A stretch of DNA of 64,000 nt. It comes from Bifidobacterium catenulatum DSM 16992 = JCM 1194 = LMG 11043. Lineage in GTDB: Bacteria; Actinomycetota; Actinomycetes; Actinomycetales; Bifidobacteriaceae. Each line of letters starts with the position of its first letter. The first letter of the stretch is position 1. Below, piece after piece: positions 7,777 to 17,623 of this stretch. The position numbers were made by a program, and so were the translations under genes. The notes beneath the pieces are model-generated. The model saw only the letters and a list, made by a program, of their open reading frames with translations. It was not told the DNA's origin and made no database searches. The stretch spans positions 1,798,001 to 1,862,000 of the forward strand of contig NZ_AP012325.1 of assembly GCF_001025195.1 (NCBI RefSeq). Reading direction: 5' to 3'.

Positions 7777-8538
7777 TTACCAAAGTATGACGTTCGCATA
7801 CGATGCAAGACCGATCACAATTCCGGAAATCATAACCGGCAGCAGCGCGATGCCGATCCACGGATTCTTGGATTGTGGATCGGGATCGGCATTACGATTC
7901 CACCAATACGAGCACGCATCGAGCGCAATGATCAGCAACAGCGACACGATCACGGAGACAGTCCACGCCGGGCTCACGGCAAACTCGGCGGAAGCCGCGT
8001 TTTCGCCGGAACGAATCGGCAGCAACGTTGACAAGAAACACCAGCCCGCGCTGCCAATCATGGCAACGCCTTCCACAACATTGTGCGACAGCGAACGAAT
8101 CAGATGCGTACGGTTCTCACGTGCCATCTGGCGCCCGAACGAAACCACAATCAGCAGGATCAGCAGACCGCCAACACCGGCAATCCAGCCTTCCTGCATC
8201 CAAAACGTGTCTTCGTTGCCCAAACCAGCGGGGAAAATCGCACGTCCAAGCATCACCGTCGTGGCACACACCACGGAAAGCAAGCCCGCAACCACGGAAA
8301 TCACATGACCCACAACACCATCACGGAACGGGTTGAACACGGCAAGCAGCGCAATCATCGCCACGGAAGCCACAACGGTGAACGACACGATTGCAGGCTC
8401 TTCCGCATTCCCATAGGAAATGCCGGGAATCAGCGCAAGCACAACCAGCACCACATATGCGGCGATTTGGACGGCAAACACCTTGCCGAACGAGGCTTTC
8501 TGAGCCGACTTGACGGCAGCTTTTTCAGAGGCGGTCAT
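7777..8538 (-). CDS. Multi-pass membrane protein of unknown function
   Basis: A 253-residue protein with about seven predicted membrane helices, for example VFAVQIAAYVVLVVLALIPG, AIVSFTVVASVAMIALLAVF, and a last one near PWIGIALLPVMISGIVIGL. I see no conserved catalytic motif. Loops are short and the N-terminus is basic and cytoplasmic. AAAGGGG lies upstream of the start. The gene is divergent from glnR with a 174-bp shared promoter region, which does not by itself show a functional link. Confidence 0.8.
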   Translation of the reverse strand: MTASEKAAVKSAQKASFGKVFAVQIAAYVVLVVLALIPGISYGNAEEPAIVSFTVVASVAMIALLAVFNPFRDGVVGHVISVVAGLLSVVCATTVMLGRAIFPAGLGNEDTFWMQEGWIAGVGGLLILLIVVSFGRQMARENRTHLIRSLSHNVVEGVAMIGSAGWCFLSTLLPIRSGENAASAEFAVSPAWTVSVIVSLLLIIALDACSYWWNRNADPDPQSKNPWIGIALLPVMISGIVIGLASYANVILW

Positions 8539-8712
8539 TTCGTCCCCTTTTCATGTTTTTCCATAATGTGGTCATTACGTATGCAATACCATTAAATGTA
8601 GCCGCAAGTGTCCACATAGTTCAGATAAAATTAGCGAAACGCCGATAACACACAACAAGAGTACAATCGCGGCAACGATACAAAACCAGTCCAAGAGACA
8701 AAGGGAGCTGAC

Positions 8713-9474
8713 GTGACGGATCTGACGCTTATGACGTTCGCTAGCGACCCAGCTACCGTGCTTCCTTCTCTGGCGTTGCTTTCCCACCGTGTGCGCGTGC
8801 TGCCGATGGATGCGGCGAGTCTGGTGAAAATGCCGGAAAGCACCATTCTTTTCCTTGACGCGCGAGATGACTTGGCCACGGCGAAAACGCTGTGCCGCCT
8901 GATTCACGCCTCCGGACTTTCCACGCCAATCGTGCTCATCCTCACCGAGGGCGGATTCACCGTGGTCAATTCGCAGTGGGGCATCGCCGACGTGGTAGTG
9001 GCGTCCGCCTCTCCGGCCGAGGTCGAGGGACGTCTTCGCTTGGTGTCGGAGCGTGGCAACTCGCCGGTCAACGCAATGTATGGTTCCGGTGAATCGGGCG
9101 TGCAGAACGAAGACGGCATGATCCACTCCGGAGACTTGGTAGTGGATACCAACGGCTACACGGCAAGTCTGCACGGGCATCCAATCGACTTGGCATACAA
9201 GGAGTTCGAGCTCCTCAAGTATCTCGTGCAGCATCCGGGGCGCGTGTTCACCCGCGCGCAGCTGCTGCAGGAGGTGTGGGGCTACGACTATTACGGCGGC
9301 ACCCGTACGGTTGACGTGCATATCCGTCGCCTTCGCGCCAAGTTGGGCGGCGAATACGAGCATGTGATCGGTACTGTGCGCAATGTCGGCTATCGTTTCG
9401 ACCCTCCCGAAGAGGAAGAGAGCGAAGCTGCAGCTAAGGATGCCGCGGCCCGTAACGCTTCGAACGAAGGCTGA
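8713..9474 (+). CDS. glnR: GlnR-like orphan response regulator
   Basis: A 253-residue OmpR-type regulator. The atypical receiver (1-115) has LFLDARDDLATAKTLCRLIHASG and LTEGGFTVVNSQWGIADV, closely resembling actinobacterial GlnR. It lacks the N-terminal acidic pair needed for normal phosphorylation. The winged-helix domain (about 135-230) is strongly conserved: YKEFELLKYLVQHPGRVFTR, QEVWGYDYYGGTRTVDVH, GTVRNVGYRF. No histidine kinase is adjacent, as is usual for GlnR. In Streptomyces and mycobacteria GlnR controls glutamine synthetase and ammonium uptake, and the same role is inferred here. GTG start with AAGGGAG upstream. Confidence 0.85.
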   Translation: MTDLTLMTFASDPATVLPSLALLSHRVRVLPMDAASLVKMPESTILFLDARDDLATAKTLCRLIHASGLSTPIVLILTEGGFTVVNSQWGIADVVVASASPAEVEGRLRLVSERGNSPVNAMYGSGESGVQNEDGMIHSGDLVVDTNGYTASLHGHPIDLAYKEFELLKYLVQHPGRVFTRAQLLQEVWGYDYYGGTRTVDVHIRRLRAKLGGEYEHVIGTVRNVGYRFDPPEEEESEAAAKDAAARNASNEG

Positions 9475-9595
9475 TTTTCTTACTATCCGCTTGTTTTTCA
9501 GACGATTTGCAATACTTGCGATTGTTGCAATTGTCTGCGATTTGGCTGTCGGCTATTTCACTTTCGTGCGTGCGGTTGCACTATTCATGCGACGG

Positions 9596-9601
9596 TAGAC
9601 T
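9596..9601 (+). promoter_or_regulatory. -10 box of nth, probable leaderless start
   Basis: TAGACT lies 6 nt before the GTG start at 9608, and there is no ribosome-binding sequence between. Confidence 0.5.
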
Positions 9602-9607
9602 GGTAAC

Positions 9608-10273
9608 GTGCCCAAGGAATCGAAACAAGCGCGACTGTCACGCATGCATCAGGAATACGCAGTATTGTGCGAGGAGATTCCGCATCCGAAGTGCGCGCTG
9701 AATTTTTCGAATCCTTTTGAATTGCTGGTGGCGACCGTACTGAGCGCACAAACCACCGACAAGCGGGTGAATATGGTCACGCCGGAATTATTCGACGAAT
9801 ATCCGGGACCAGACGCACTTGCGAGCGCCAATCCCGAACATGTGGAAAGCATCATTCATTCCATCGGATTTCATCATACGAAAGCAAAGAATATCATCGG
9901 ACTTTCTTACGCATTGTGCGAACGGTTCGATGGCGAAGTGCCGCAAAATATGGACTCTTTGACAAGTCTGCCAGGCGTGGGGCGCAAAACCGCGAATGTG
10001 GTGCTTGGGAATGCTTTTGGCATGCCGGGTTTTCCTGTTGACACTCATGTGATTCGTGTGACCGGTCGACTGCGCTGGCGTTCTGATTGGGCGAGCGGCT
10101 CTCCTGACCCCAAGGCCATTGAACGTGAGATCACCGCATGCTTCCCGCCCGAGGAGTGGACAGATCTGTCTCACAGGCTGATACTGCACGGTCGTGCCAT
10201 ATGCCATGCTCGCAAGCCGGACTGCCTGAACTGCCCGCTTAACGACACCTGTCCCAGCGCATTCGCAGCGTAG
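9608..10273 (+). CDS. nth: Endonuclease III, DNA glycosylase/AP lyase
   Basis: A 221-residue base-excision repair enzyme that removes oxidised pyrimidines and nicks the abasic site. The helix-hairpin-helix LPGVGRKTANVV carries the catalytic Lys. VDTHVIRV carries the catalytic Asp. The C-terminal [4Fe-4S] motif C-x6-C-x2-C-x5-C is in CHARKPDCLNCPLNDTC. Length is normal. The GTG start directly follows a TAGACT promoter box, suggesting a leaderless mRNA. Confidence 0.94.
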   Translation: MPKESKQARLSRMHQEYAVLCEEIPHPKCALNFSNPFELLVATVLSAQTTDKRVNMVTPELFDEYPGPDALASANPEHVESIIHSIGFHHTKAKNIIGLSYALCERFDGEVPQNMDSLTSLPGVGRKTANVVLGNAFGMPGFPVDTHVIRVTGRLRWRSDWASGSPDPKAIEREITACFPPEEWTDLSHRLILHGRAICHARKPDCLNCPLNDTCPSAFAA

Positions 10274-10361
10274 TTCCGTATCGGACCTTCCAACGGGGGG
10301 TTCTCCCACCCACTGGAACAATAACCCCGTAGATGCAGCACCCGCTGTAGCACGTGTCAAC

Positions 10362-10367
10362 TAGACT
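10362..10367 (+). promoter_or_regulatory. -10 box of the solute-binding protein gene, probable leaderless start
   Basis: TAGACT lies 7 nt before ATG 10375, the same layout as nth and valS. Confidence 0.5.
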
Positions 10368-10374
10368 CGGCAGC

Positions 10375-11937
10375 ATGGAAGACACCATGGAAGAAGAAAA
10401 CGGGCGTGAAGCCAAGCTAAAAGCCGAAATCACGCGGTGGCTGGTCTTTTTCGGCGTCGCCATCATGCTCAGCGTCATGACCTGGCTGGGCTGGTCGCTG
10501 ACAAACCGCAAAAATCCGATCACCTCCTTCACCACGCTCGTTTCAGATTCCTCCGTGGCCATCGGCATTCAGGGCAGCGCGCCGGAATCGCTTGACATTC
10601 GCAGCGAACAGGGCACTGCAATAGAGCAGGCGCTGCTCGAAAACGTGTACGAGACCTTGGTATCACGCAGCGAAACGAACAAACTGCAGCCGTCAATCGC
10701 CAAATCATGGCAGATTTCCGACGACGGACTGACCTACACGTTCACGCTCAACACCAACATGACCTTCGCCAACGGGCATAAACTCGACTCGTCGGACGTA
10801 GTCTGGTCGTTGCAAAACGTCATCAACAATAATTACGTGGGTGCCGACCAGCTCGGCGATCTCAAGGAAATCACCAATCCTGACGAAAACACAGTAGTCA
10901 TCGCGCTTAATCAGCCAAATCCAAGGCTTTTGCGCGCGCTCAGCGAGCGTGCCGGCATCGTCTATGACGAGGAAAGCAAGGCGAATTACAGTAAAAAGTC
11001 CGTGGGATCGGGCCCGTTCACCGTGGCGAGCATGTCGAAATCGCAGATCGTGCTGCAACGCAACGACTCGTATTGGGGCACCAAAGCCGCAGCATCGCAA
11101 ATAACGCTGTATTACTACGCTTCCGAAGATTCCCTGGTCAGCGCCATGGAAGCCAAGAAAATCAGCATGGCATTGCCGTTGAGCGCATCAGCGGCGGACG
11201 AGCTCAACCAGCAAAGCGGCATCAATTCCGACAGCGGCATCAGCTTCGACAAAGTGATGCTCGCCTTCAACAACGGCACCGAAAGTCCATTCTCCGACGA
11301 GCAGATCCGTAAAATGACACGGTACGCCATCGACGCCCAATCCATAGCCAAAGACGCTCCGGACGCCTATTCGCCGCTCGGCGGTCCGATCAGCCCGCTG
11401 GAAGACGGCTATGAGGACTTAAGCGAACTGTTCCCATACAATCTTGAACAGGGCCAGCAGATGCGCAGCTATTTCGGTGCCTCCTATATCGCCGACATCG
11501 ATCTGTTGGTGCCCAAGAAATACGAGCAGATCGGCAATACCGTGAAATCGGCGATCGAACAGCTCAATATCGGCGTCAATCTGGAAGTGCTTGATTCCGC
11601 GGCACAAGTCACGGAACGCATGAATGCCGGCACGTACAATGTTGCGCTCACCACCATGAGCGGCGAAAACGATGCGAGCGTATTCACCGACGGCCAAAGC
11701 ATGTTCCATTTCGAAAATGGCGATGCGCAGCAAGCATATGCGGATGCGATGGCGGCCACCAACGACAACGATTATCAGGATCGCATGCGCACGTATGCAC
11801 GTACCGTCAGCGAGAACGCGGCAAGCGACTGGCTGTACACGCGTAAGAATTTCATTGCGGCAAGCGACCAGTTGCAGGGATATCAGAAAAATCTGACCGA
11901 CCGGCTGCTTCCGTTAAGCAGAATAAAACTGCACTGA
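10375..11937 (+). CDS. Family 5 extracellular solute-binding protein, membrane-anchored
   Basis: A 520-residue SBP_bac_5 protein of the oligopeptide/nickel type. A cytoplasmic stretch (about 1-23) and one membrane helix (about 24-43, WLVFFGVAIMLSVMTWLGWSL) anchor it. There is no lipobox Cys. Family motifs include ENVYETLV, AKSWQISDDGLTYTFTL and KSVGSGPFTVASM. It would bind peptides or similar ligands outside the cell, but no permease or ATPase gene is adjacent, so its transporter must be elsewhere. A GTG at 10354 is in frame, but ATG 10375 fits the TAGACT box better. Confidence 0.85.
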   Translation: MEDTMEEENGREAKLKAEITRWLVFFGVAIMLSVMTWLGWSLTNRKNPITSFTTLVSDSSVAIGIQGSAPESLDIRSEQGTAIEQALLENVYETLVSRSETNKLQPSIAKSWQISDDGLTYTFTLNTNMTFANGHKLDSSDVVWSLQNVINNNYVGADQLGDLKEITNPDENTVVIALNQPNPRLLRALSERAGIVYDEESKANYSKKSVGSGPFTVASMSKSQIVLQRNDSYWGTKAAASQITLYYYASEDSLVSAMEAKKISMALPLSASAADELNQQSGINSDSGISFDKVMLAFNNGTESPFSDEQIRKMTRYAIDAQSIAKDAPDAYSPLGGPISPLEDGYEDLSELFPYNLEQGQQMRSYFGASYIADIDLLVPKKYEQIGNTVKSAIEQLNIGVNLEVLDSAAQVTERMNAGTYNVALTTMSGENDASVFTDGQSMFHFENGDAQQAYADAMAATNDNDYQDRMRTYARTVSENAASDWLYTRKNFIAASDQLQGYQKNLTDRLLPLSRIKLH

Positions 11938-12004
11938 TTTTTCTGCGATTATTTCGCGATTTCGGCATTCGGTTGCAGTTCCGTAAGTTGTCACATTCGC
12001 TTTC

Positions 12005-12010
12005 TAGACT
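12005..12010 (+). promoter_or_regulatory. -10 box of valS, probable leaderless start
   Basis: TAGACT ends 7 nt before ATG 12018. Confidence 0.5.
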
Positions 12011-12017
12011 AGCGTTT

Positions 12018-14750
12018 ATGACTGAAAGCCAAGATAATACCATCAACGCGAACCTCACGCCGCTGCCCGACAAGGTCGGCGTGGACGGTCTCGAAGATAA
12101 GTGGCGCGGAGTCTGGGACGAAAACGAAGTCTACAAGTTCCAGGGCACCCGCGACCGCAAGGCCGTCTATTCCATTGACACCCCGCCGCCCACCGTTTCC
12201 GGCCACCTGCACGTGGGCCACGTGTTCTCGTACACGCATACCGATGTGATCGCGCGATTCAAGCGCATGAACGGCTACGATGTGTTCTATCCGATGGGCT
12301 GGGACGACAACGGTCTGCCGACCGAACGCCGTGTGCAGAACTATTACGGCGTGCGCGTGGACACCTCCCTCAAGTACGACCCGAATTTCGTGCCGCCGTT
12401 CGAAGGTACCGATGGCAAGAAGATCGACGCCAAGGATCAGGTTCCGATCTCCCGTAAGAACTTCATCGAACTGTGCGAAAAGCTCACCGCTCAGGATGAG
12501 AAGCAGTTCGAGGCGCTGTGGCGTTCCCTCGGCCTGTCCATTGACTGGACGCAGACCTACCACACCATCGGCGAACACCCGCAGCGCGTGGCGCAGAAGG
12601 CATTCCTGCGCAATCTGGCCCGCGGTGAAGCGTACCAGAAAGATGCTCCGGGCCTGTGGGACGTGACCTTCCAGACCGCAGTGGCTCAGGCCGAACTGGA
12701 ATCCCGCGAATACCCGGGCTTCTACCACAAGGTGGCATTCCGTTTCGAAGACGGCACTCCGATCTACATCGAAACCACCCGTCCGGAACTGCTGGCGGCC
12801 TGCGGCGCACTGATCGCACATCCGGACGACGAGCGTTACAAGCAGTATTTCGGCCAGTACGTCTATTCCCCGCTGTTCCATGTGAAGGTGCCGATTTTGG
12901 CGCACAAGGCCGCGGAAATGGACAAGGGCGCCGGCATCGCCATGTGCTGTACGTTCGGCGACGTGACCGACGTCGAATGGTGGCGCGATCTGAACCTGCC
13001 GTTGCGTTCCATCATCCAGCGCAACGGACGCATCGTCATGGACACCCCGGATTGGATCGAAGACGAGGAAGGCAAGCGTGTCTTCCAGGAGACCGCCGGC
13101 AAGACGACGTTCTCCGCACGCAAGGTTATCGTCGACGCACTGCGCGAATCCGGTGATCTTGACGGTGAGCCGACTCCGACCAAGCGTATGACGAACTTCT
13201 ATGAGAAGGGCGACAAGCCGCTCGAAATCGTCACTTCCCGCCAGTGGTACCTCAAGAACGGCGGCACCGATCAGCAGCTGAACGCCGAGCTGATCGAACG
13301 TGGACGCGAACTGAACTTCCACCCCGATTTCATGCGCGTGCGTTACGAAAACTGGGTGAACGGTCTGAATGGCGATTGGCTGATCTCCCGTCAACGCTTC
13401 TTCGGCGTGCCGTTCCCGCTGTGGTATCCGGTGAATGAAGATGGCACCGCCGATTACGATCATCCGATCGTGCCGAGCGAGGATCGTCTGCCGATCGATC
13501 CGACCGACGATGTGCCGGAAGGCTATAGCGAAGACCAGCGCGATGTGCCTGGCGGCTTTACCGCAGAGCCTGACATTATGGATACGTGGGCGACCTCGTC
13601 GCTCACCCCGCAGATCGTGACCCGTTGGGAAGAGCCAGGTGAAGAGAACCAGGCGATTTTCAATGCCACGTTCCCGATGGATCTGCGCCCGCAGGGTCAG
13701 GACATCATCCGTACTTGGCTGTTCTCTACCGTGGATCGCGCGCATCTTGAGAACAAGTGTCTGCCGTGGGCCAATGCCACCCTGTCTGGCTGGATTCTCG
13801 ATCCGGACCACAAGAAGATGTCGAAGTCCAAGGGCAACGTGGTCGTGCCAGACAAGCCGATCAAGCAGTTCGGTGCCGACGCGGTGCGTTATTGGGCCGC
13901 TGCGGCACGTTTGGGCCTGGATGCCACCTACGACGAAGGCCAGATGAAGATCGGCCGCCGTTTGGCCATCAAGTTGCTCAACGCCACCAAGTTCGCGCTG
14001 GCCATCGGCCGTGAGGATGAGAACCATCATGTGGGCGCTCCGGCAACCGCAAGCTGGAACCCTGCCGACGTGACCGAGCCGCTGGACCGCGCAGCCATGG
14101 CCAAGATGGCCCTCGTGGTGCGCGAAGCCACCGAAAGCCTCAACAACTACGAGCATTCCAAGGCTTTGGAAGTCATCGAGAACTACTTCTGGCAGTTCTG
14201 CGACGATTACATCGAACTGGTTAAGAACCGCGCATACGGCACCGCTGACGCCACCGGCCGCGTGCCAAGCGAGAAGGCTGTGAAGTCCGCCCGCACCGCG
14301 CTGGGACTGGGCTTGGATGCCTTCGCACGCCTGCTAGCACCGTACCTGCCTTACGCCACCGAAGAAGTGTGGAGCTGGATGCATGAGGGCGAAGGCTCCG
14401 TGCACCACGCCGCATGGCCGAAGGCTGAAACGTACGATGCAGCCGCCGCAGCCGTCTCCCCGGAGCTGCTCACCCATGCCGGTGAAGCTCTGGCCGCGCT
14501 GCGTGGCATCAAGTCGAAGGCCAAGGTTTCGATGAAGACTCCAATCCTTTCCGTGCAGCTGGGCGTTTCCGACGAGGCACGCAAGTCCATCGAAAGCGCA
14601 TTGGACGATATCGCCGAAGCTGGGCGTGTGACCGGACCGATCTCCTTCACCTCGCCTGCAGCAGCCGAAGGCGAGGACGAGGCCGCCACCGACGTGACAA
14701 TCGCTGAAAGCGAGCTGGGCGAGCCGCCGGCAAAGAAACCTAAGAAGTAA
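12018..14750 (+). CDS. valS: Valyl-tRNA synthetase
   Basis: A 910-residue class I synthetase that charges tRNA-Val. The HIGH motif appears as SGHLHVGH and KMSKS as KKMSKSKGN near residue 600. A CP1 editing domain (about 210-390) lies between. The C-terminus has the anticodon-binding helical domain and a short acidic, Lys-ending tail (PPAKKPKK). Length matches actinobacterial ValRS. The start is ATG 12018, 7 nt after a TAGACT box. A hairpin follows at 14803-14860. Confidence 0.96.
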   Translation: MTESQDNTINANLTPLPDKVGVDGLEDKWRGVWDENEVYKFQGTRDRKAVYSIDTPPPTVSGHLHVGHVFSYTHTDVIARFKRMNGYDVFYPMGWDDNGLPTERRVQNYYGVRVDTSLKYDPNFVPPFEGTDGKKIDAKDQVPISRKNFIELCEKLTAQDEKQFEALWRSLGLSIDWTQTYHTIGEHPQRVAQKAFLRNLARGEAYQKDAPGLWDVTFQTAVAQAELESREYPGFYHKVAFRFEDGTPIYIETTRPELLAACGALIAHPDDERYKQYFGQYVYSPLFHVKVPILAHKAAEMDKGAGIAMCCTFGDVTDVEWWRDLNLPLRSIIQRNGRIVMDTPDWIEDEEGKRVFQETAGKTTFSARKVIVDALRESGDLDGEPTPTKRMTNFYEKGDKPLEIVTSRQWYLKNGGTDQQLNAELIERGRELNFHPDFMRVRYENWVNGLNGDWLISRQRFFGVPFPLWYPVNEDGTADYDHPIVPSEDRLPIDPTDDVPEGYSEDQRDVPGGFTAEPDIMDTWATSSLTPQIVTRWEEPGEENQAIFNATFPMDLRPQGQDIIRTWLFSTVDRAHLENKCLPWANATLSGWILDPDHKKMSKSKGNVVVPDKPIKQFGADAVRYWAAAARLGLDATYDEGQMKIGRRLAIKLLNATKFALAIGREDENHHVGAPATASWNPADVTEPLDRAAMAKMALVVREATESLNNYEHSKALEVIENYFWQFCDDYIELVKNRAYGTADATGRVPSEKAVKSARTALGLGLDAFARLLAPYLPYATEEVWSWMHEGEGSVHHAAWPKAETYDAAAAAVSPELLTHAGEALAALRGIKSKAKVSMKTPILSVQLGVSDEARKSIESALDDIAEAGRVTGPISFTSPAAAEGEDEAATDVTIAESELGEPPAKKPKK

Positions 14751-14802
14751 TCTTCTGAAATCATATCGGCCGGTGGTTCTCACGGGACTGCCGGCTGACG
14801 GT

Positions 14803-14860
14803 AAAGCCTCCTTTTGGATTGCCCCGCATTGCGGATTTCGGTATCGCAAAAGGAGGTTTT
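14803..14860 (+). terminator. Stem-loop after valS
   Basis: AAAGCCTCCTTTTG pairs with CAAAAGGAGGTTTT around a loop of about 30 nt that holds a second small hairpin (CCGCATTGCGG). The T-run is short, so termination is likely but not certain. Confidence 0.6.
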
Positions 14861-14897
14861 ATCGTATTCTTATGCTTTTGGCGAGATATGACGGGCA

Positions 14898-15070
14898 TAT
14901 GAACCCCGTATTCGAAAAACCGGAAAATCACATTCCCTGCCAGAGTATGTACCCCCGTACTCGAAAAAGCCGCATTCCCGATGCGCAATCGCAGTCAACG
15001 CACGAAAGAGGGCATCAAAGCGGCGTTCCAAGCCGAAATACGTACCCCCGTATCCGAAAAAACCGGGAAA
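14898..15070 (+). repeat. Three degenerate direct repeats, core TACCCCCGTA-CGAAAAA
   Basis: Copies begin at 14898, 14946 and 15039, with the shared pattern TA-Y-G-W-ACCCCCGTAYYCGAAAAA followed by CCG. The first copy has one C fewer. After each copy a CATTCCC- or GTTCCA-like word recurs. The 14861-15152 spacer holds nothing else I recognise. No plausible protein is encoded, and the function is unknown. Confidence 0.7.
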
Positions 15071-15152
15071 ACCAATCCAAATCGCTCTTATTCATGAACG
15101 GGGGCCGCGCCAAAACAACCACAAATCGCACCCGCCGGCGGAAACAGCCAAT

Positions 15153-17087
15153 CTACAGTATCGGAACAGCCAGCAAATACTGCGCGACGCCAGTCGCCTT
15201 TGCGGAGCCAGCCGACAGTCCAGATTGCATCGCACCGTCCAAAATCTCGGCCGCGGCAGCCAACTCAACCGTCTCGTCGATCAAATCGCCATTATTTGGC
15301 GCAAACTCGCCTTTCGACAAACCGTAGCCCGAAATCGGCATCGAGCCGGCGGATTCGGAACCGCCATCCGAAGCGGCGGAATCGCCCTTCTTTGTGGAGC
15401 CATCCACTCCCCCAACCTTCGCCACGTTCTTCGACGTGGCGTCCGCGGCCGCGCCGAATGACGGACGCAATCCACCCGCATAGCTCATCACATCGTCCAT
15501 GCTGATGGCATTCTTGTCGTCAACCAAGCTGGAGGAATCGGTGGCATCGCCCTTGGCCTGCACCCGTTCCGCCTTGCGCTGAGCCTTGACGCGCGACTTC
15601 TCGGCCTTCGCGCACAACGCACGCCCAGCCGAAACGGCACGCATTGAAGCAAGCACCGAAAAACCGTCAGCAGCGTTGGAATCCGATGTCTCGTCATCCG
15701 AATCCAGCTGATCAGCAAACCGCACGATGATCTGATGGAATGCGCCGGCCTGCCCGATGTGCTCGCTAGCGTCCGCCAACGCGGTCATCGCGGCGGAGAC
15801 CTTGTCGGATGCGGTTTTGAGCTTCTCATTGCTCTTGATGCCGGCACGCACGTCGGCGATCGCCTGGTTTTCGTATTCGGACGCGGTGCCGGTGGTGGCG
15901 CCCAGTTCCTTGAGTCGAGCCGTGTATGCGTCGGTGAAGTCCATCGAATACGGAATCATCGCGGAGGACAGCTGTGACTGGCCGACGCTGTAATCCTTGG
16001 AGCCGCGCTGCTGCTCCTCACCCGCGCGTTTGCCTAGCTCTCTCACCAGCCCGGATGTGCCGCGCTGCTCGATGGTGCGGATCACCTCGTCGACCGCATC
16101 AGCGGCACCAATATGTCGGTAAGCGGCGCTCACGTCGTTGACGGCGTTGGCAAGATCCGCCACGGACTTGGCTACGGGGGTGTCGCCGTTCAGCTCGGAT
16201 GCGGTGCCGAGAATGGCGGACAGCTGCGTGGAATTGCCGAGTGAGCCGGACAGATGCGTGGTATACGAGCCGACGTACGCCTCGACATAGGTGTCGAACG
16301 CCTGCTCATGCGCTTTGGAACGCGTTGAGATAGTCTGTTTAGCGATCGCTTTTTCGTTGTCCCGAAGCTTTTCCAGTTGAGAAATGAGCTTGCGATTGCG
16401 CTGCGAACCAACGTTGGTCAACCCGTCCACCAGCGTCGCCGCACGCTTGGTGAGATCAGGCAGCGATTGGCCGGCATCGCCATCCACCGCGGCGACGGCC
16501 AGTGAGCTCATGGAGAAGCGATTCGCCGTCACATACGTGTTAAATGTCAGATCCTCACCGGGTTTGCCGGCTGCGGCCACCAGTGTCGAGGTGTTGTCCG
16601 ACGAAACGGCCACACCGTCGTCAGCGGTCACGTCATTGCCGACGCGGCTGGGGATGGTGAAAGCGACAATCGGCGTCAAATCGGCCGTTTTATCGGCATC
16701 AACGGCATGCAGGGTGATACGCACGCCAACCATTCCGGAAGCGCCGGAAATTTCGGAAGCGCTCACATTGGGACCGTCAAGAGTGAATGTGGCGGACACT
16801 TTCCACGGCATTGACACAGTGCCTTTGGGAACGCGCTGTGATGCGTGCGATGCAGAAGTTCCGCTTTGGGTCAGGAAAAGACGGCCAGGCTTGTCGATGG
16901 ATTCATACGCGCTCATCACGTCACTTTGCGTCGCCTCGACCGCATATTGCCTGTTCTGCCGCACGGCCGTCGCCACGTTGACCGCATCGACGGCCGCGAC
17001 CGGAATCGCGGCGACAAGCGCCACAGCAGTAGCTGCGGAAAGATGGCGACGGACGTCCCGTGGATGAATCGTAAGTGCGTGACGCAT
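15153..17087 (-). CDS. Large secreted or membrane-anchored protein of unknown function
   Basis: A 644-residue protein. Near the N-terminus one hydrophobic segment (about 16-36, AATAVALVAAIPVAAVDAV) acts as signal or anchor. It is followed by a beta-rich part (about 70-200), a long helical, coiled-coil-like part (about 200-480) and a Lys/Arg-rich then Ser/Gly/Asp-rich disordered tail. The last residues, GVAQYLLAVPIL, are hydrophobic. I recognise no catalytic motif. The start MRHALTIHPRD is chosen over an upstream ATG because GAGG lies 8 nt before it. It may be an envelope or phage-infection-type protein. The function is unknown. Confidence 0.7.
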   Translation of the reverse strand: MRHALTIHPRDVRRHLSAATAVALVAAIPVAAVDAVNVATAVRQNRQYAVEATQSDVMSAYESIDKPGRLFLTQSGTSASHASQRVPKGTVSMPWKVSATFTLDGPNVSASEISGASGMVGVRITLHAVDADKTADLTPIVAFTIPSRVGNDVTADDGVAVSSDNTSTLVAAAGKPGEDLTFNTYVTANRFSMSSLAVAAVDGDAGQSLPDLTKRAATLVDGLTNVGSQRNRKLISQLEKLRDNEKAIAKQTISTRSKAHEQAFDTYVEAYVGSYTTHLSGSLGNSTQLSAILGTASELNGDTPVAKSVADLANAVNDVSAAYRHIGAADAVDEVIRTIEQRGTSGLVRELGKRAGEEQQRGSKDYSVGQSQLSSAMIPYSMDFTDAYTARLKELGATTGTASEYENQAIADVRAGIKSNEKLKTASDKVSAAMTALADASEHIGQAGAFHQIIVRFADQLDSDDETSDSNAADGFSVLASMRAVSAGRALCAKAEKSRVKAQRKAERVQAKGDATDSSSLVDDKNAISMDDVMSYAGGLRPSFGAAADATSKNVAKVGGVDGSTKKGDSAASDGGSESAGSMPISGYGLSKGEFAPNNGDLIDETVELAAAAEILDGAMQSGLSAGSAKATGVAQYLLAVPIL

Positions 17088-17185
17088 GCCGGACCTCGCA
17101 ATCGCAATCGTAATTCCATTCCAAAGCATTCAATGTAATGCCCGGCATGCCCCGAAATACTTGTTTTCCGCCGAAAACAGACAGG

Positions 17186-17599
17186 TCAGGCGAATACGTC
17201 GAGCACGCCCGGATCTTCACCGTTTTCGGCAATGCGCTTATGCCTACGCTTGGCTTCGGTCACCACGAATTCGCGATACATTTCGGCGATCTCAGGGTCA
17301 AGACCCGCGTCGACGGCAATGCGATGCAGACGTTCAATCTGGTAGTTCTCACGCTTGTGATCGGCCGGTGCAAAGCCTGCACGCGCCTTCAGCACGCCCA
17401 CTTGGGACGTGTATTTGAAGCGTTCCGCCAGCAGGGAGACGATGGCCGTATCGACATTGTCGATTGACTGGCGCAACGCGGCGATTTTCGCCACGGCGTC
17501 GGCGACCTCAGGATTGCTTTGCGCGGTACTCGCATCGATGACGGTTTCGGTTTCGTGTTCTTCTTCTGGCCGAAGCCAGTCGTGTTCGCTATCGCTCAT
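17186..17599 (-). CDS. Chorismate mutase (AroQ class)
   Basis: A 137-residue protein with the all-helical AroQ fold: IAALRQSIDNVDTAIVSLLAERF, GVLKARAGF and ENYQIERL. The Arg, Lys and Glu pattern lines the active site that converts chorismate to prephenate for Phe/Tyr synthesis. An acidic N-terminal extension of about 40 residues is not part of the fold. It starts 24 bp after the Lrp-type regulator gene, so the two are probably co-transcribed. Confidence 0.88.
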   Translation of the reverse strand: MSDSEHDWLRPEEEHETETVIDASTAQSNPEVADAVAKIAALRQSIDNVDTAIVSLLAERFKYTSQVGVLKARAGFAPADHKRENYQIERLHRIAVDAGLDPEIAEMYREFVVTEAKRRHKRIAENGEDPGVLDVFA

Positions 17600-17623
17600 G
17601 CATACAAGACTACCGCGCGAATG

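Noticed and set aside
12009-14156. Very long minus-strand frame opposite valS
   Set aside because: An antisense artefact of valS codon usage. The translation is His/Arg/Val-rich with no domain.
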